This document shows, in pieces, positions 16,818-25,430 of a stretch of 64,000 bases of DNA (positions are counted from its first letter, which is position 1; each line of letters starts with the position of its first letter). The position numbers were made by a program, and so were the translations under genes. Location: the NCBI GenBank assembly GCA_001749745.1, contig JWTM01000179.1:62001-126000 (forward strand), read 5' to 3'. Below the pieces are notes generated by a model. The model saw only the letters and a list, made by a program, of their open reading frames with translations, was not told the DNA's origin and searched no databases. The stretch comes from Candidatus Marispirochaeta associata (GTDB lineage: Bacteria; Spirochaetota; Spirochaetia; JC444; Marispirochaetaceae).

Positions 16818-16978
16818 GGAATAGTAAAACTCGAGAAACGCCAAGAATCCTCGCCTCACAAATAAACACCTATATGGCAACAGTTTACCCTCCTATACTG
16901 GCCCCCCTTCGACTTGGCACGCTTTTCGCTTGGGTATGAGAGGAACGCTCACGCGGTGAGAGTCGAAGGAGTAAGTCT

Positions 16979-17488
16979 ATGAGAAGAGTGATGTTGTCCT
17001 TGATACTTTTTATTGCATCTATGTGCGTCTTTGCACAGAACGAGTTGCTGATCGCTACGGTGGAAGCCGAAGGTGGTGAGCAGAGTGCTCTGCGTCTACT
17101 GGTACGGGAGCCGAGGGTGGTGGTCCTGAAAAGCTATGAGTGGAACATGGTCTTCGATACCCAAGGGGCCCAAAGACTGAGTGCGATGCTCGAGCAGGGA
17201 CTCGATTATTTCCGGCTGGTCCAGAGCGAGGGAGTCACCATCAATGTTCGTAAATCGATCGGCTCCATGGATACAAGCGATAGCAAGATGTGTCAGGTAC
17301 TCTTCGAGAATCGTCGTCGGGCGGATACGAATCACTCGTTTGTGGATCTTTACTACTTTGAGCATACTAACAGTCGCGATCCGTCGGTGATTCGGTTGAC
17401 CGAAGAGGACTTGGGAGAACTTGTCGCTGCGTTGGATTCCAGCCAACAGGCGCTGGATGATCTGGAACGGCAGCTGGCGCTCTTCTAA
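16979..17488 (+). CDS. Secreted protein of unknown function
   Basis: A 169-residue protein with a clean signal peptide (MRRVMLSLILFIASMCVFAQ, cleavage after about residue 19). The mature part (about 150 residues) starts NELLIATVEAEGG and contains VVVLKSYEWNMVFDTQGAQRL, with no recognised domain. AAGGAGT lies 6 nt before the ATG. It is monocistronic and ends by overlapping the convergent oppA-like gene by 4 bp. Probably periplasmic. Confidence 0.75.
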   Translation: MRRVMLSLILFIASMCVFAQNELLIATVEAEGGEQSALRLLVREPRVVVLKSYEWNMVFDTQGAQRLSAMLEQGLDYFRLVQSEGVTINVRKSIGSMDTSDSKMCQVLFENRRRADTNHSFVDLYYFEHTNSRDPSVIRLTEEDLGELVAALDSSQQALDDLERQLALF

Positions 17489-19050
17489 GGAGCGGCTTCG
17501 ACGATCCGCGCCGGCAGGGGCGGCTTGTCGTAGTGCAGATATTTAAAGGGGTGGATATCCAGGGGATTGGGTACCCAGCCGCTCAGGACCTCCATGTGGA
17601 CAAAGTTGTAGGAGGGGGAGTGCTTGTAGGGGATAATCCCCCCTTCGCTGAGGATCAGCTCCTCCGCCTCGGCCATGCGCTGGTAGCGCTCCCGACCTTC
17701 GAGATTCATCGACTCCTCGATCAGTCGATCATAGGCGGGATTTACATAGTTACCCTTATTCAGGTTCGAATCGCTGACCCACATCTGCAGAAAGGCCAGG
17801 GGATCGGCATAGTCCCCGATCCAGCTCATCAGTCCCAGGGTGTAGTCCAGGGTCTCTATCGCATCGTAGTAGGCGGAGTAGGGGACGACGCTAAAGCGGG
17901 TATCCAGGTCGAGCTCCTCCTTCCAGGCCGCCGCCATGGCGGAGGCCAGTTCGCGGACCTCCTGACTCTCGGGTATCTTGAAATTCGGCGACGGGAGGCC
18001 CTGCCCCCGAGGGTAGCCCGCCTCGGCCAGGAGTTCGAAGGCCCTCTCCCGGTCGGCAGCGTTGATGCCGCCGATCTCGGGATAACCGGCGATTGCGGGG
18101 ACCGCTCGAGCAGTGGGCACCGCATAGCGTTCCTCGGTGCGAATCTGCTCCCAGGGAACCAGCTTTAGGAGCGCTGTCCGCACCCGCTGGTCGTTCCACG
18201 GCTCTTCGTCGCAGACGAAGTAGAAGTAGCTGGTCGCGAATTGATGAAAGACCGCCAGGGTCTCCGGATCGTCGAGCCGGTCGTAGAGGATGTTGCCCGA
18301 CGACCAGAGGATCTCCTTGTTGTTGAACATCTCCGTCATGCGCTCGAAATCGTCACTCAGGTAGACGGTAATCTCGTCGGCCAGTACCTTCTGCCGGTCC
18401 CAGTAGAGCTCGTTCTTATGGAGGACGTACTTCTCGTCCGTCCGTGAAAAGAGCATGAATGGTCCGTTGCCGATCACCGACGGAAGTGTGGACCAGTCGG
18501 TCTCTTCCCTAAAACTGGGATGAATCGGCGAAAAGCTGTGGTGGCAAAGCATCTTTAAAAAGTGGGATGCAGGGGTGTTCAAGCTTACTTCGAGGTTGCC
18601 CTCTTCGGTCACTCGAATACCGACATCTTCCCGCTCGCCGCGGCCGGTACGGTAGTCCCGGGCTCCTTCGATTACGTCCAGCAGAAAGGTGTACTCCGCG
18701 TCGTCCTCCGGATCTAGGTGGAGCAGCCAGGATTCCCTGAAGTCTTCGGCGGTAACCGAATCGCCGTTCCAGTAGCGCGCATCCTGACGCAGGTAAAAGG
18801 TGTAGACCAGGCCATCCTCGGAGACCTCGTGAAAACGGGCGACTCCGGGGACCGGTTCGAGGGTCAGGGGATGATAGGTATAGAGACCTTCATACAGGGC
18901 GGTATAGATCTGCGCCTCGGTGGAGGAGTAGGAGTGGTGAGGATCGAGGGCTATGGGCGACGCTGAAAAGGCGACGCTGATCGATTCGGCCTGGAGCAGG
19001 CTCATCGATGCGACGGCAATAGCCAGCACGGCGATAATGGTTTTTTTCAT
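17485..19050 (-). CDS. Oligopeptide-type ABC transporter substrate-binding protein (SBP family 5)
   Basis: The 521-residue precursor has a signal peptide (about 1-21, ending LLQAESI) and the SBP_bac_5 layout: SPIALDPHHSYSSTEAQIYTALYEGLYTYHP near the N-terminus, then DARYWNGDSVTAEDF and WIGDYADPLAFL. OppA/MppA-like proteins deliver peptides to an ABC permease, but no permease or ATPase gene is adjacent. It sits 4 nt after a receiver-domain gene and is last in an HPt-receiver-OppA operon, which is unusual. Confidence 0.88.
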   Translation of the reverse strand: MKKTIIAVLAIAVASMSLLQAESISVAFSASPIALDPHHSYSSTEAQIYTALYEGLYTYHPLTLEPVPGVARFHEVSEDGLVYTFYLRQDARYWNGDSVTAEDFRESWLLHLDPEDDAEYTFLLDVIEGARDYRTGRGEREDVGIRVTEEGNLEVSLNTPASHFLKMLCHHSFSPIHPSFREETDWSTLPSVIGNGPFMLFSRTDEKYVLHKNELYWDRQKVLADEITVYLSDDFERMTEMFNNKEILWSSGNILYDRLDDPETLAVFHQFATSYFYFVCDEEPWNDQRVRTALLKLVPWEQIRTEERYAVPTARAVPAIAGYPEIGGINAADRERAFELLAEAGYPRGQGLPSPNFKIPESQEVRELASAMAAAWKEELDLDTRFSVVPYSAYYDAIETLDYTLGLMSWIGDYADPLAFLQMWVSDSNLNKGNYVNPAYDRLIEESMNLEGRERYQRMAEAEELILSEGGIIPYKHSPSYNFVHMEVLSGWVPNPLDIHPFKYLHYDKPPLPARIVEAAP

Positions 19051-19054
19051 ATAT

Positions 19055-19411
19055 CTACGTCAGGTAGTTCTTGATGGAGTCGATGTAGTGTTGACCCCGC
19101 AAGGGTTTGATGAAGACCTCGTTAAAACCGGCCTCGTTGAGTCGCTGGATCTCTCCGTCGTCGGAGGTGATGGCGATCAGCGGCAGGTCGGGGCGCTGCT
19201 CTTTGATCTTCCGGGCGACCTGATCGCCGTTCAGGCCGGGCATATACTGGTCGAGGATAACCAGGTCGTACTCGTTCTTCTGGAACAGCTCCATGGCTTT
19301 CAGGCCGTCCTGGGCCAGATCGCAGCTGATACCGTGATTCTTCAATTTTATCTCGAGCAGTTTACGGTTGGTGAACTCATCCTCTGCATAGAGAACGCGC
19401 TTCTCGGCCAC
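19055..19411 (-). CDS. Single-domain response regulator (CheY-like receiver)
   Basis: The 118-residue receiver domain has the acidic pocket (AEDE, 9-12), phosphoacceptor Asp54 (LVILDQYMPG), Thr82 and Lys102 (FIKP). There is no output domain. It follows the HPt gene by 3 nt and precedes the oppA-like gene by 4 nt, so phosphate probably flows from an unlinked hybrid kinase through the HPt protein to this receiver. Its target is unknown. Confidence 0.93.
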   Translation of the reverse strand: MAEKRVLYAEDEFTNRKLLEIKLKNHGISCDLAQDGLKAMELFQKNEYDLVILDQYMPGLNGDQVARKIKEQRPDLPLIAITSDDGEIQRLNEAGFNEVFIKPLRGQHYIDSIKNYLT

Positions 19412-19414
19412 TCT

Positions 19415-19768
19415 TTACTCCTTGTAGACCTGGCGGAGATAGCTGCTTACTCGCTGCGCCTCTAAAACGACTCGGGCAAGATCAACTGCTGCACTCTTCA
19501 GGTCGCCGGTACGGGCTGACCGCTCAATCCTCAGGGCTATCTCGCTTAAGGGACTTGCCCCCAAATTGAGCGCACCGCCTTTGATGGAATGCGCGATACG
19601 ATGGACATCACGTTGCGATCCGCGTTGGAACGCTTGCTGGAGTTCGCACAGTTGTGCGTCCAGGTGGCTCGGATAGGAACTCAGCACGGATCTAACCATG
19701 CGTTCCTCGCCGATGCACCGGTATACCCGCTCGAGATCCACAGGGGTTGCGCGCGTATTCGATTCCAT
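19415..19768 (-). CDS. Histidine phosphotransfer (HPt) protein
   Basis: A 117-residue helical protein with the HPt motif HRIAHSIKGGALNLGA; His60 is the expected phosphate acceptor. It is a stand-alone relay module, so a hybrid histidine kinase elsewhere should be its donor. GGTGAG lies close upstream of the ATG. It leads the operon with the receiver and the OppA-like protein, and is divergent from the methyltransferase gene. Confidence 0.9.
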   Translation of the reverse strand: MESNTRATPVDLERVYRCIGEERMVRSVLSSYPSHLDAQLCELQQAFQRGSQRDVHRIAHSIKGGALNLGASPLSEIALRIERSARTGDLKSAAVDLARVVLEAQRVSSYLRQVYKE

Positions 19769-19823
19769 CTATCTCACCAAAGGGTAAACAAAAGGTATCC
19801 CCCGGGTCAAGCAGAACCCAGTC

Positions 19824-19852
19824 TTGACAGACAGGGAGCGGATGCGTAGCGT
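19824..19852 (+). promoter_or_regulatory. Promoter of the methyltransferase gene, near-leaderless geometry
   Basis: A consensus TTGACA (19824-19829), a 17-nt spacer and TAGCGT (19847-19852) lie 10 nt upstream of ATG 19863. The predicted mRNA leader is about 3 nt. Confidence 0.5.
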
Positions 19853-19862
19853 GCAAGTCATT

Positions 19863-20474
19863 ATGAGCGACTCGTTCGAACGACTCAAAGACCATTATGA
19901 GCCCAGAATCCATCCGGAGAAAGAGGGGTATCAGATTCTCGACTGGGAGGATCAAGCCAGCCAACAACGGCGATTCGACGCACTGATCCGGGCCATGGAC
20001 TTAGAGGGCAAAGAGTTGCTCGATCTCGGTTGCGGCGTAGGCGACCTGTGTCTCTATCTGGACGAGAAGAAGATCAGTTGTGAATACACGGGCGTCGATA
20101 TCCTCGACTGCATGATAGGCGAAGCCTGCCGGCGATGCGAGGGGGGCAACTTCCTTCAGGCCGACCTGCTCACGGAAGAACCCTTTCCGCCGAAATTTTT
20201 CGATGTGGTCTTCTGTTCCGGAATCTTTAACCTGGAAACGGGAGATAACTGGCAACTCTTAACCCGCTATCTTAATCGGCTACCCTATTTTACCGGCGAA
20301 GCGGTGGTAATCAATCTCCTTTCAATCAATTCCCCCGACCAACAGGAGCGCTACCACTATTTCGACCCCGGGAAGGTGAGGATGGAGGCCTTAAAGCGCT
20401 ATGTGCGGGTTGATATCGACCAGGGCTATCTGAAGAACGACTTCACCCTGATCTGCCGGGAACCCAAGGATTAG
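19863..20474 (+). CDS. Class I SAM-dependent methyltransferase
   Basis: The 203-residue product has SAM motif I ELLDLGCGVGD (51-61), an acidic strand-2 end YTGVDI and a motif IV-like FDVVFCSGIFN. The substrate is not evident. In-frame starts exist at TTG 19824, ATG 19842 and ATG 19863. The consensus -35 occupies 19824-19829, so the last ATG is preferred on promoter geometry, though GGAG at 19835-19838 leaves ATG 19842 possible. The 3' end overlaps the convergent YgjV-GNAT gene by 4 bp. Confidence 0.82.
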   Translation: MSDSFERLKDHYEPRIHPEKEGYQILDWEDQASQQRRFDALIRAMDLEGKELLDLGCGVGDLCLYLDEKKISCEYTGVDILDCMIGEACRRCEGGNFLQADLLTEEPFPPKFFDVVFCSGIFNLETGDNWQLLTRYLNRLPYFTGEAVVINLLSINSPDQQERYHYFDPGKVRMEALKRYVRVDIDQGYLKNDFTLICREPKD

Positions 20475-21205
20475 AGCTGATTGATCGGCCGCAGGAAGAG
20501 TTCGTAGTCGCCGAAAACCCCTTCGCTCCGGTAGCCGTTACGCTTCAGATAGCGGCGGTTTTTGGCGTGGGAGCTGGGGGAGAGGGCGGCTACGAAGCGG
20601 ATGTCCTGTCCGATCTCGGCGGCGAGTCGTCGGTAGAAAAGGTTCGAAAGCCCGATATCCCGGTACTCCGGAGCTACATAATCGATATGGAGATAGAGAA
20701 TGGCTTCCGGCAGAAGTTGGTCTCTAATATAGTCGAAGGCCGGTCTCTCCTCCCGGGTAAGCAAATCTACCCTTGAAGCCCGCTGCAGGAAGGCGAATCC
20801 GACGGTCTGAAATCGCTTCAGGGCCAGGAACATCCATGCCTCGCTCCCGAAGCCCTCTTCCAACTGGGCAAGGCGGAAATGGGGAAAGTGTCGGCGGATG
20901 TCCTTCTCCTGGGCTTCGACGAAATCGAGTAGTTTCTGCCGCCGTAGCTCGCCGATCTTCAGGTAGCTGAACTCCTTGAGGGAGGGGAGAAAGGCCTTAC
21001 TCAAGTGGTAGATATTGATGATCGAAATAAAGCTGTTGGTGATTACGATAGGCAGGGAGCCGATCAAGAGGCCGTAGGCGACGAAGAAGAGAGAACCCAC
21101 CAGGTTCAGAATTCTCAGCTTGACGATGGAGACCATGATCAGACTCAGCGCCACGAAGAGGGAAGCCGCATAGCCGATGATCTCGAAAATAACTGCGCTA
21201 TTCAT
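20471..21205 (-). CDS. YgjV-like membrane segment fused to a GNAT acetyltransferase domain
   Basis: The 244-residue protein has three or so hydrophobic N-terminal segments (residues about 5-70: VIFEIIGYAASLFVALSLIMVSIVKLRILNLVG... style, like E. coli YgjV), then a soluble part (about 90-244) that looks like a GNAT fold: YLHIDYVAPEYRDIGLSNLFYRRL resembles acetyl-CoA-binding motif A, and HAKNRRYLKRNGYR motif B. The combination suggests a membrane-anchored acetyltransferase; substrate unknown. ATG 21205 is chosen because TTGACA-N17-TAGGCT ends 7 nt upstream. Confidence 0.75.
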   Translation of the reverse strand: MNSAVIFEIIGYAASLFVALSLIMVSIVKLRILNLVGSLFFVAYGLLIGSLPIVITNSFISIINIYHLSKAFLPSLKEFSYLKIGELRRQKLLDFVEAQEKDIRRHFPHFRLAQLEEGFGSEAWMFLALKRFQTVGFAFLQRASRVDLLTREERPAFDYIRDQLLPEAILYLHIDYVAPEYRDIGLSNLFYRRLAAEIGQDIRFVAALSPSSHAKNRRYLKRNGYRSEGVFGDYELFLRPINQL

Positions 21206-21212
21206 CCTGATC

Positions 21213-21241
21213 AGCCTAGTTATCCGTCTAGCGGCTGTCAA
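21213..21241 (-). promoter_or_regulatory. Promoter of the YgjV-GNAT gene, leaderless geometry
   Basis: A consensus TTGACA (21236-21241), a 17-nt spacer and TAGGCT (21213-21218) precede 7 nt and ATG 21205. Confidence 0.7.
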
Positions 21242-21262
21242 TAGAGCCTGCGAGCCCGGGAC

Positions 21263-21292
21263 TTGACCCCAGCCACTGAAATCGACTATTTT
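21263..21292 (+). promoter_or_regulatory. Promoter of the lytic transglycosylase / DAHPS-PDT operon, leaderless geometry
   Basis: TTGACC (21263-21268), an 18-nt spacer and TATTTT (21287-21292) precede 8 nt and ATG 21301. It is back-to-back with the divergent promoter at 21213-21241. Confidence 0.65.
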
Positions 21293-21300
21293 TAGCGACT

Positions 21301-22023
21301 ATGAATGGATTTAGAGGTTTTAACCTTTTTAGCATAAGCTTAATCCTGTTGCTTCTCTCTCTCGGTCTCTCTTCCTGCATCCTGTCGGACGAGAGTCCTG
21401 AAGAGCAGCAGGCTGCCGCCGTCCCGGCGGAGACGACTATCCATGTCGATCCCGATCAGGATCTCAGTCTGATCCTCTATCGTCGTCCCGAGAGCCGGGA
21501 GGCGATAATCGATTTCTACACCGCGGTGACGGCGAATCGGGAGATTGCGGAGCTGATTCTCCACTACGCAGACATCCACGAGGTTCCCGCATCCCTCGCA
21601 TTCTCTCTGGCCTATGCGGAGAGCAGTTTCGTTCCTACGGCGATAAATCGGAATTCGAGCTCAATCGACCGGGGACTGTTTCAGTTGAACTCCCGTTCAT
21701 TCCCCAAGATGAGCGAGGCGGAGTTCTTCGATCCTCGGATCAATACCGACACCGGAGTCGGCTACCTGCGCTACTGTCTGGATGTAGGTGAAAATACCGT
21801 GGTGGCCCTGGCGATGTATAACGCCGGCCGAACCAGGGTGACTGAGCGGGGTGCGCCGAAGATGACTCTGGATTACATCGCCAAGATCCTCTCTTTCCAG
21901 GGGGACCTGGAGGACCGGATCGAGACCAGTCTGGTGACCAAGCAGACCTACGCCGCAAAAGAGGATGCCAAAGAGGGCAAGCGCATCTCCTACGTACTTG
22001 ACAAGAGTAAAGCCCTAAAATAG
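21301..22023 (+). CDS. Lytic transglycosylase-like lipoprotein (SLT domain)
   Basis: The 240-residue precursor has a hydrophobic leader ending in a lipobox-like LSSC (Cys26), so it is probably an envelope-anchored lipoprotein. The SLT domain (about 85-185) shows ASLAFSLAYAESSFVPTAINRNSSSIDRGLFQLNSRSF, with the catalytic Glu in AYAESSF and a later ALAMYNAG motif. It should cleave peptidoglycan glycan strands. It lies 23 nt upstream of the aromatic biosynthesis fusion gene and probably shares its promoter. Confidence 0.88.
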   Translation: MNGFRGFNLFSISLILLLLSLGLSSCILSDESPEEQQAAAVPAETTIHVDPDQDLSLILYRRPESREAIIDFYTAVTANREIAELILHYADIHEVPASLAFSLAYAESSFVPTAINRNSSSIDRGLFQLNSRSFPKMSEAEFFDPRINTDTGVGYLRYCLDVGENTVVALAMYNAGRTRVTERGAPKMTLDYIAKILSFQGDLEDRIETSLVTKQTYAAKEDAKEGKRISYVLDKSKALK

Positions 22024-22046
22024 CTTGATTACCCTATGGGGGACCT

Positions 22047-23945
22047 ATGGTAATCGTCCTGAACAAAGCTATCAGCCAGACGGATAAAGAGCATATTCGC
22101 GGCTATCTGACTCAAAAGGGTTTTACGGTGCGCGAGATCGTCGGCGAAGAGGAGACTATCTTCGGCGCCGTCGGGCTGGTGCAGATCGATCGACGCGAGG
22201 TGGAGCTGCTCCCCGGGGTCGAACAGGTCATTCCGATAACAAAGCCCTATAAACTCGCTTCGAGGGAATTCAAAAAAGAGGACAGTATTGTCTCCGTGGG
22301 ACCGGTCAAGATCGGTCCCTTGCGCATGGCGGTTATCGCCGGCCCCTGTGCGGTTGAGAGCCGAGATCAGATCATGGAGTCCGCCCGGGTCGTTCGCGAA
22401 GCCGGCGGCGTACTCCTCCGGGGAGGCGCCTTCAAGCCCCGCACCTCGCCCTACTCATTTCAAGGTTTGGGCGAAGAGGGAGTCCGCTATTTGAAAGAGG
22501 CCGGGGAGAAGTACGGCCTGCCGGTAGCCACCGAGATCGTCGCTACCGACCATGCCGACCTTTTAGCCGAGCATGTGGACGTGTTGCAGATCGGCGCCCG
22601 GAATATGCAGAACTTCGAACTCCTGAAGCGGGTCGGCGCTCTGGAGAAGCCGGTTATCCTGAAGCGTGGCCTGGCCGCCACGATCCAAGAGTGGCTGATG
22701 GCCGCCGAATATCTGATGGCCCACGGAGCGGAGGACGTCATCCTCTGCGAGCGGGGGATCCGTACCTTCGAGACCTATACTCGCAATACCCTCGATCTCT
22801 CGGCTATCCCAGTGGTAAAAAAGCTCTCCCACCTGCCGGTAATCGTCGACCCGAGTCACGCTACCGGCATTAGGGAGAAGGTCCTGCCCATGGCCCTGGC
22901 CGCAGTAGCCGCCGGGGCGGACGGACTCATCGTCGAGGTGCACCCGGATCCGGACAAGGCCTGCTCCGACGGGCCCCAGTCCCTCTTTCCGGAACAGTTT
23001 GAGAAGATGATGCGCGACGTGGAAGCGATGATGCCGGTGGTCGGCCGGGAGCTGGAGCGGCCCCCGAGGGCCGCCTCCGTGACGATCGCATCCGCCGCAG
23101 CCGCACCGAAAACCGAAGCGGGACCGGCGGTGGTCGCTTTCCAGGGCGAACGGGGCGCCTACAGCGAGAAAGCCCTGAGCCTCTATTTCGGTAATCGCGA
23201 CTACAGCACCCTTCCCAAGGGCAGTTTTCGGGATGTCTTCGACGCCGTCCTGCGCCGGGAGGCCCGCTACGGAGTCGTCCCCATGGAGAATTCTCTGGCG
23301 GGCTCGATCCACGAGAACTACGACCTTTTTCTTCAGTATCCGGATATCGCCATCCTGAGCGAACGTCGGGTAAGGGTGCGCCATATGTTGATCGGAATGC
23401 CGGGCGCCGAAATCGGAGCCGTCAAGCGCGTATTCTCCCATCCCCAGGGACTTGCGCAATGCTCCAAATTCCTGGACGGACTGCCCGGTATCGAGCGGGT
23501 TCCCTACTACGATACCGCCGGTTCGGTAGCCCATATCGCCGCCGAAAAGGATCCCTCCTTAGGGGCGATCGCCAGTGAGGAGGCGGCCCGGGAATATGGT
23601 ATGGAGATTCTCAAAGAGGGCATCGAGACCAATCCGAGCAACTACACCCGCTTCTTTATCCTCGGACTTCGAGGCGAAGAACCCGAGGCGGAGCCGAACA
23701 AGGCCTCCCTGGTCTTCGCCACTCCCGACAAGTCCGGAGCCCTCTTCGCCAGCCTGAAGGTGCTGGCCGATCGGGGCATCAACATGAAGAAGCTGGAATC
23801 CCGGCCTATCATGGGTAAACCCTGGGAGTACATGTTCTATCTGGATGTGGAGATTCCCGAGGAGAGATCCCGCTTCGAAGAGGCCGTGGAGGCCCTGCGC
23901 GGGGTCTCTGAGGATCTGCGGGTGTTGGGGATTTATCGCAGCTAA
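22047..23945 (+). CDS. Bifunctional DAHP synthase / prephenate dehydratase fusion
   Basis: The 632-residue chain joins the first enzyme of the shikimate pathway to the enzyme making phenylpyruvate. Residues 1 to about 75 resemble the N-terminal regulatory ferredoxin-like domain of type I-beta DAHP synthases. The DAHPS barrel (about 85-340) has AGPCAVES (98-105), KPRTSPYSFQG (130-140) and VDPSHATG. An Ala-rich linker (about 345-360) leads to prephenate dehydratase (from about 362: FQGERGAYSEKAL; NPSNYTRFFILG) and an ACT domain (about 545-632; LESRPIMGKPWEYMFYLD). No chorismate mutase domain is present. GGGGGA precedes the ATG. Phe feedback at the ACT domain could control both activities. Confidence 0.93.
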   Translation: MVIVLNKAISQTDKEHIRGYLTQKGFTVREIVGEEETIFGAVGLVQIDRREVELLPGVEQVIPITKPYKLASREFKKEDSIVSVGPVKIGPLRMAVIAGPCAVESRDQIMESARVVREAGGVLLRGGAFKPRTSPYSFQGLGEEGVRYLKEAGEKYGLPVATEIVATDHADLLAEHVDVLQIGARNMQNFELLKRVGALEKPVILKRGLAATIQEWLMAAEYLMAHGAEDVILCERGIRTFETYTRNTLDLSAIPVVKKLSHLPVIVDPSHATGIREKVLPMALAAVAAGADGLIVEVHPDPDKACSDGPQSLFPEQFEKMMRDVEAMMPVVGRELERPPRAASVTIASAAAAPKTEAGPAVVAFQGERGAYSEKALSLYFGNRDYSTLPKGSFRDVFDAVLRREARYGVVPMENSLAGSIHENYDLFLQYPDIAILSERRVRVRHMLIGMPGAEIGAVKRVFSHPQGLAQCSKFLDGLPGIERVPYYDTAGSVAHIAAEKDPSLGAIASEEAAREYGMEILKEGIETNPSNYTRFFILGLRGEEPEAEPNKASLVFATPDKSGALFASLKVLADRGINMKKLESRPIMGKPWEYMFYLDVEIPEERSRFEEAVEALRGVSEDLRVLGIYRS

Positions 23946-23954
23946 CGGTCGGAT

Positions 23955-25373
23955 TTAGCTGACGCTGGTATCGACGCCGAGCTTCTTGAGCTGTTCCAGC
24001 TCCTCTTTCTTGGCTACATACTCGTGCCGTTTCTGGTTGGCCCGGATAACCACATTCTTTATAGCCGAGGTCTCGATTTTTACTCCGCGGATGCGGTTGC
24101 GGAGTTCCCGGGATACCTCGCTCTTGAAGTAGGTGTCCAGGGCCGGCAGGGTAGTAATGATCTTCTGCAGCTCATCCACGACGCCGGCCAGATATTCGTA
24201 GATCTTTTCCTCGTCGCTGTTCTCCAGACGCATGTAGGCGCCGGATACCTTGCTCGAGAGGATGCCGAGCACCTTGGCCCGCTTGAGAACGTTCTCGGCG
24301 AAGGCGTCGTAATCGATGCGGCTTGTACGATTGGTGGCGGTCTTCTCATCAAAGAACTCCACCATATAGACATGCTTCTCGCCCTTTTTCTGTACCGTAT
24401 TGAAGAGCCAGCGCCGGAAGCGCTCGCCGAAGCTCAAGCGGCGTTGATCGATAATAATCTGACTCTCGTTCAGCTTGGCAATCGCTTTTTCCATATGGAT
24501 GCTGGCGCCGGAGAGCATGCGTACCGCCTCCAGCAGGAGGGGCTTATAGGAGACCTCCTCCTTGCGGGTTTTCTTGGCCTCTTTTACCCGCAGCCTCTCC
24601 GCCAGCTCCTTTTTCATACGCTCGCTCTGCTGGGAGTACTCCTCGGCGACCAGTTCGTTGACCAACTCGGGGAAGAAGGGGGTATCCGGAAGTTCCTGGG
24701 GAAAGGCCCGTTTAATCTGATTATAGGCCTTCTCCATGGTTTCGCTGGAGGGAGCCCCACTCACCGAGATCTTGTAGAGAATCCTCTCCCGGATATCCTG
24801 CTTATAGAGCTCCCGGCTGAAGGCGGTTATCTCCTTGAGCAGGGAGAAGATCTCGCTCGTTAATTTCGAGAGCTGTTTGCAACCGTCGGTAACAATGCTG
24901 CCGGAGAGGTTGTCGCCGCCCTCCCGAACCCGCTGCACGATGTCGGCTACGACCCGGGTATTAAGGGAGGTGGAGCTGACGCTCAGCTTGGTCCAATGGA
25001 AGTAGTTCAGCAGGGAGGTGAGCCCCTTCAATCGCTTTAGGGTGAGGAAGTCGGCGCTGAACTGATAGTAGTTGCTTAAGAACTCCAGAATGGAATCGAA
25101 CTGGGAGAGCCGGATGCTCATCTTCTCGGTTTTTTCCGACTCCAGGTAAGGCTCGTTGCTGGGGGTGGTTACCTCGGAGATCTTGAAGTCGTTCTTATAG
25201 GGGTCCTCTTGAATCAGCCCCTTGCGCAGCAGCACGTTGTAGATATTCTGAAAGGAGTTGTGGTAGAGACGGAAGTCTTCCTTCAGCTTCGGCATCAGAT
25301 TCTTGTCGATATAATCCCGTCTGGCCGCAATGGCTTGGGCCAGGAGGGCGTCTGTATCCCGTGTCTCTTCCAT
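23955..25373 (-). CDS. Large helical conserved protein of unknown function
   Basis: This 472-residue soluble protein is rich in charged helices and has no signal peptide, membrane segment or recognised motif. It reads like a coiled-coil or scaffold protein (for example ELAERLRVKEAKKTRKEEV and KRHEYVAKKEELEQLKKLG at the C-terminus). The frame extends to a TTG at 25403, but the promoter TTGATA-N17-CATAAT ends 9 nt before ATG 25373, which is chosen. It is monocistronic. A spirochaete-specific family is suspected but not provable here. Confidence 0.75.
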   Translation of the reverse strand: MEETRDTDALLAQAIAARRDYIDKNLMPKLKEDFRLYHNSFQNIYNVLLRKGLIQEDPYKNDFKISEVTTPSNEPYLESEKTEKMSIRLSQFDSILEFLSNYYQFSADFLTLKRLKGLTSLLNYFHWTKLSVSSTSLNTRVVADIVQRVREGGDNLSGSIVTDGCKQLSKLTSEIFSLLKEITAFSRELYKQDIRERILYKISVSGAPSSETMEKAYNQIKRAFPQELPDTPFFPELVNELVAEEYSQQSERMKKELAERLRVKEAKKTRKEEVSYKPLLLEAVRMLSGASIHMEKAIAKLNESQIIIDQRRLSFGERFRRWLFNTVQKKGEKHVYMVEFFDEKTATNRTSRIDYDAFAENVLKRAKVLGILSSKVSGAYMRLENSDEEKIYEYLAGVVDELQKIITTLPALDTYFKSEVSRELRNRIRGVKIETSAIKNVVIRANQKRHEYVAKKEELEQLKKLGVDTSVS

Positions 25374-25382
25374 ATGCTCCAC

Positions 25383-25411
25383 ATTATGGTCTAAAATCAC
25401 CAATCTATCAA
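25383..25411 (-). promoter_or_regulatory. Promoter of the 472-residue protein gene, near-leaderless geometry
   Basis: TTGATA (25406-25411), a 17-nt spacer and CATAAT (25383-25388) precede 9 nt and ATG 25373. Confidence 0.6.
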
Positions 25412-25430
25412 CGTTTGCAGGACGGTTTTC

